DNA from: Pyropia haitanensis
Taxonomy: Eukaryota > Rhodophyta > Bangiophyceae > Bangiales > Bangiaceae
Assembly: GCA_008729055.1 (NCBI GenBank)
Contig: SDUX01000153.1
Span: forward strand, 1-10,323
Length of the DNA stretch: 10,323 bases
Reading direction: 5' to 3'
Within the stretch, counting starts at the first letter, position 1. Each line of letters opens with the position of its first letter. A program made the translations under genes and the position numbers. Below are positions 6,869 through 10,323 of the stretch, in pieces. The notes under the pieces were generated by a model. The model saw only the letters and a list, made by a program, of their open reading frames with translations. It was not told the DNA's origin and did not search any database.

Positions 6869-8576
6869 ATGGATCCTCATCTCCCGAAGGACTACGTGCC
6901 CCCCGATGGGACGCGCCGAAAAGGGCGTCTCCACGAGGTCTTCCTCTACCACTCAAGCCCCGCAACGACCCCCTCCGCCTCCTCGTCGGGCCCCGTCGGC
7001 GCATGCCGACGTGGACCCAAAGGACGACCCGCTGACGTTCCCAGCGGCCTCGGCGTCGGCGGCTGGGCCGACGCCTACCGCAGAGGCGGAAGACGACGGC
7101 CGGACTGCCGCCTATGAAGCTGCCCTTGCTCAAGCGGAGCAAGCTTTGAATGACGAGCAGACCACGGTAGCCGAACTGACGCGACGTCTGCAGCAGCAAC
7201 AAGATCTGCTGGTTGAGATGCAGAAGTCTGCTCAAGGAGCAGATCCGCCAGTGGCTCCATGAAGAAGCCCCGACCCACCAAGAAGGGTCAGCCTAAGGAT
7301 CGCAAGCAGCCGACACTGAGCCTGTCAAGGAACAACATGACACGGCGGAGCTACTTGCGGGACTCCAGGCTCTCCTTCAAGTGTACGGTGAGCGCCCCGC
7401 TCAGGGTACCCCCGAGCGCGGCCGCCGTACACGCAAGGGCCTCGTCAACACTCGACGTGACGACGCCCCTTCCAAGTCCCGGTCATCGACGGCGACGGAC
7501 CGATCTACTTCGTCCGATCGGTCATCGTCGTCATCGTCGACATCGGGGCCCCCGACCCCTCCTTCTCCCGCCGTCTTCCCGTCGGAATCTTCCGACGAGA
7601 GCACCACGGACGAGGAGGAAGCTACGCGACGCCGACGCGGGCTCAAGTCCAAGCGATCAAAGAAGAACGAACACGAAGGTGTTCGACCGTCGGATGGCCA
7701 TCCATGCACCCAACCGTCGTTACCGACGTCTGTTGTGCTACAAGACGTACTTCCTGGAGGATACGCGCCTGGCGTATCCACCCCGTCTTGTCAGGAAAGC
7801 ACATAAGCTGAACAAGTGCTTGGACGGGCCGTTCCAAGGTCAGGCGCCTTCACTGGGAAGGACCCACTCGCCATCTTCGGGTTCTTGTCTACGTTCAAGA
7901 AAGCTTGTGACGCCGCCGGAGCGTCACACGGACAAGCACTGCCCTCCTCGGCTTCCGCCTGTCGGGATCGGCTAAGCTGTCCTTCACCTCCGCCGTGTCC
8001 AACAGTGGGACACGGGACGCGCACGCCATCAAGACGTACGGGGACGGAGTCAACTGGCTGTTGCAGAAGTTTGCAACGCCGGACAAGTTGAACGAGGCCT
8101 ACACCGAGGTCATTTCTGCTCGTCAAGAACAAGAGGAAGCACCTCGAGCGTTCGGCGAACGACTCGAGCGTATGTGCGACCGCCTCGTCGGCTTGTTCAA
8201 CAGCAGCGATCTCGTTGATACGTTCATCACGGACTTCACGACGCGATCAAGGCGCAGGTTGTCATGTTCCAGATGACCAAGGGCCGCGTGTCGCTGCCGG
8301 AAGCGATCACTACCGCGCAGATCTACTGGACGGGTGTCCAGAAGGTCAAGGTGGACCTGCGTCGACACATCCGGAACACTACCTCTCCAATCCGTGTTGG
8401 AGCCGTCTCGGAAGCCGTCGTAGCGAATGTCGCGGTCACTCCGCCGCAACCACCACGTTTCGCGCGAACGGAACGCAACGCCACACCGGCATCGAGGTCC
8501 CCGTCCCGCGTCGAACTGCAACTTGACGGACGAATGCTACAACTGTCACCGGTTCGGGCACTTCTCCAGCGACTGC
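6869..8576 (+). pseudogene. gag: gag (capsid/nucleocapsid precursor), heavily frame-broken
   Basis: Gag forms the particle that packages element RNA. The likely start is ATG 6869, with A at -3 and G at +4 (MDPHLPKDYVPPDGTRRKG). Recognisable pieces then appear in alternating frames. A coiled coil (to ~7230, ending LQQQQDLLVEMQ) continues as KEQIRQWLHEEAP, then a TAA at 7294-7296, then ELLAGLQALLQVYGERP. A Ser-rich, acidic, then basic segment follows (7480-7670, with RRRRGLKSKRSKK resembling a nuclear localisation signal), then LCYKTYFLEDTRLAYPPRLV. The capsid runs as FTGKDPLAIFGFLSTFKKACD, TYGDGVNWLLQKFATPDKL, RLERMCDRLVGLF and AIKAQVVMFQMTKGR, up to about 8340, and a CCHC knuckle closes it. 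Frame changes lie near 7233, 7675, 7848, 7942, 8240 and between 8460 and 8530. Gag is much more damaged than pol. The capsid call rests on the FTGKDP...FL...F and WLL..F motifs plus position. Confidence 0.78.
8535..8576 (+). other. CCHC zinc knuckle of nucleocapsid
   Basis: The codons read CYNCHRFGHFSSDC, an exact C-x2-C-x4-H-x4-C nucleic-acid-binding knuckle. It sits directly after gag and before protease, as expected. It is in a different frame from the sequence on both sides, so one frame change precedes it (8460-8530) and another follows it (8580-8760). Confidence 0.92.
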
Positions 8577-10323
8577 CCCGAGCCTCGACGGGAACGCCGA
8601 CGTTCGTCAACGGACCGTGCCGTAACGGCCTTCGTCACGACCCGACGACCACCCTGCCCACGCTCAGGGAAACTGAGCGGTCGGCGCGTGAGCCCGGCGC
8701 GGCCGACCTTCCCCCTGACCGCGGCAAACCCCAACCAACACCTCGGTGTTGGACGTCGATCCTCAACAAGGCGTACCGTCACTATACGGTTCCCCTGTGT
8801 CTGGGGCCTGCCCCAGAACACATGCGTGCGATGCGGCCCACGCTGGATACAGGGGCGGGTCTCAACCTCATTCGGGTTGACCAACTTCCGGCGAACTGGA
8901 CCTCGTTCGCGTCCAAGAATCGACGGACGCCCAAGGTGGTTGACGCCAGTGGCAACCCCCTTCCCATCCTGGCGGCGATCAACATCATCGTCGACTCCGG
9001 GCACGTTAAGATGGTCTCAACGTTCCACGTCGTCAAGGAGTTGGCCGTCCCGGCCATCTTGGGTACCCGGTTCATCAACCAGCACGTGGAGGCTATTTAC
9101 CCACGTCTCAACAAGGTGTACTGGACCGACCCCAGTTCACCTGTCTCGGTTTGCATGCCCATCTTGGACACGCACTGCGTTCAACGGCAACAGGGCAAGG
9201 TCCGTCTGGCTAAGCGGACGACCTTGCCGCCGTTCACCGAAGTGTTCGCGGCAGCCAACAGCGACATCACCGGGTTGATCCATGTGACCACCAACTCAAG
9301 ATTGCACCAAGGTCACCAAGTCATCTTGGCGAATGGGGTCGCCTGCACCTTGCCTGCCGTGCCCTTCCAGGTACGATTGTGCAACGTCGGCGCGACAACC
9401 AGGTACCTCAAGAAAGGTACCGTCCTCGGGTCAGCGGAGATGTACGAGGGGCCAGTCATCGCCACGGTCGATGAGAAGCCCCAACCTCCGCAAGATAAGC
9501 CCGCGCCGTCGGTCGACTCAGTCGACCTCGCGGACGCTCCGAAGCACCTCCACAAGCGTATCCGGAGGATGCTCGAGCAGCATCAGGTCATGTGGAGCGG
9601 CAAGCTGGGGACGATCCACGCCACCGTTCATCGGATTGAAACCGATGACAAGGTCATCCCGATCCACCAGGCCCCCTACCGGACGGGCCTGCGCAAGAGG
9701 GAGATCATCACGGACTGCATCAACGCCATGCTCAAGCAGGAAGTGATACGGCCAAGCCACAGCGACTGGTCAAGCCCAGTCGTGGTCGTGCCCAAGAAGA
9801 ACGGCAAGCCGAGGTTCTGCATCGACTACCGACGGCTGAACGCCGTCACCAAGAAGGATACCTATCCCATTCCTAGGATGGATGATTGCCTCGACTCGTT
9901 GGGCGAGGCGCAGTTCTTCTCGACACTTGATTGCACAGCCGGTTACTGGCAAGTGCCACTCCGAAAGGAGGACCAAGAGAAGACCGCCTTCGCATGTCAC
10001 GACGGACTCTTCGAATGGGTCGTCATGCCGTTCGGGCTGACGAATGCCCCGGCAACGTTCCAGCGAGCCCTGGACATCATCTTGTCTGGCCTCAAGTGGC
10101 AGATATGTCCTTGTTTACCTTGACGACGTCATCGTGTTCTCCAAGTCCGCCGAGGAACACGTCCGCCACCTGGACGTAGTCTTGACACGCCTACGTAAAG
10201 CAGGCGTCACACTCAACCTTGAGAAGTGTGCCTTCTTCAAGAAAGAAGTCGAGTACCTCGGTCACTTGGTCTGCCCCGGCCAACTCAAGGTGCACAACAA
10301 GAACACCGAGGCCCTCAAACGGG
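8577..10323 (+). pseudogene. pol: pol 5' part: aspartic protease and reverse transcriptase, broken by one frameshift and cut by the window edge
   Basis: This part matures the polyprotein and copies RNA to DNA. From about 8763 one frame is open to 10123. The protease has the catalytic triad DTG at 8846-8854 (LDTGAGLNLIR) and the distal ILG motif at 9056-9064. Linker sequence follows to about 9600. The RT then shows SDWSSPVVVVPKKNGKPRFC, YRRLNAVTKKDTYPIPR, FFSTLDCTAGYWQ with catalytic Asp 9929-9931, MPFGLTNAPATFQR (10025 on) and, after a frame change at the CC 10109-10110, YLDD at 10116-10127. In that new frame the RT palm end and thumb continue (HLDVVLTRLRKAGVTLN, KCAFFKKEVEYLGHLV) to the window edge. 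The whole matches Ty3/gypsy. The single-base shift directly before YLDD would inactivate RT as sequenced. The region 8577-8762, between knuckle and protease, is of uncertain frame. Confidence 0.92.

Noticed and set aside
10107..10127. Programmed frameshift just before the RT YLDD motif
   Set aside because: Ty3/gypsy frameshifting occurs at the gag-pol border, not inside the RT active site. A single extra base is the simpler reading.

Overview
The window is almost entirely one kind of mobile DNA: a Ty3/gypsy LTR retrotransposon of the chromodomain-carrying (chromovirus) type. It also holds a long, GC-rich gene on the opposite strand. It is eukaryotic nuclear sequence. High GC content, an Ala/Arg/Ser-rich antisense protein and no visible introns would suit a GC-rich protist or alga (red alga, oomycete or similar), but nothing here fixes the host.

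Layout: bases 3-2827 (+) are the 3' part of pol, read in order as the end of the RT, RNase H, integrase (HHCC zinc finger, DDE core, GPF module), chromodomain, and a C-terminal domain resembling the Dam-type adenine methyltransferase tail of DIRS-like retrotransposons. This stretch has one in-frame TAG (1452-1454) and one frame break at a C-run (2573-2577). Bases 2828-2933 are a short convergent spacer with palindromes. Bases 5861-2934 (-) hold an antisense gene of about 975 codons with two frame breaks, both at C-runs. It has a globular N-terminus, a charged coiled-coil/Ala-rich middle, an RS-like region and a helical C-terminus; I do not recognise it. Bases 5862-6158 hold its upstream region, with a TATA-like site. 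Bases 6159-6600 look like a single LTR full of perfect hairpins, followed by a candidate primer-binding site at 6603 and an untranslated leader. From 6869 (+) come a badly broken gag (coiled coil, Ser/acidic/basic region, capsid, CCHC knuckle), then protease and RT up to the right edge.

Each module occurs once. The right edge stops in the RT thumb, and the left edge starts, by family comparison, only some 25 codons further on. The window is therefore close to one complete unit, circularly permuted. It could come from tandem copies sharing an LTR, a one-LTR circle, or an assembly that broke inside the repeat. In an intact copy gag would form the particle, protease would mature it, RT/RNase H would copy the RNA, and integrase with the chromodomain would insert the DNA into marked chromatin. 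The roles of the antisense protein and the Dam-like tail are unknown. The copy as sequenced is not intact.
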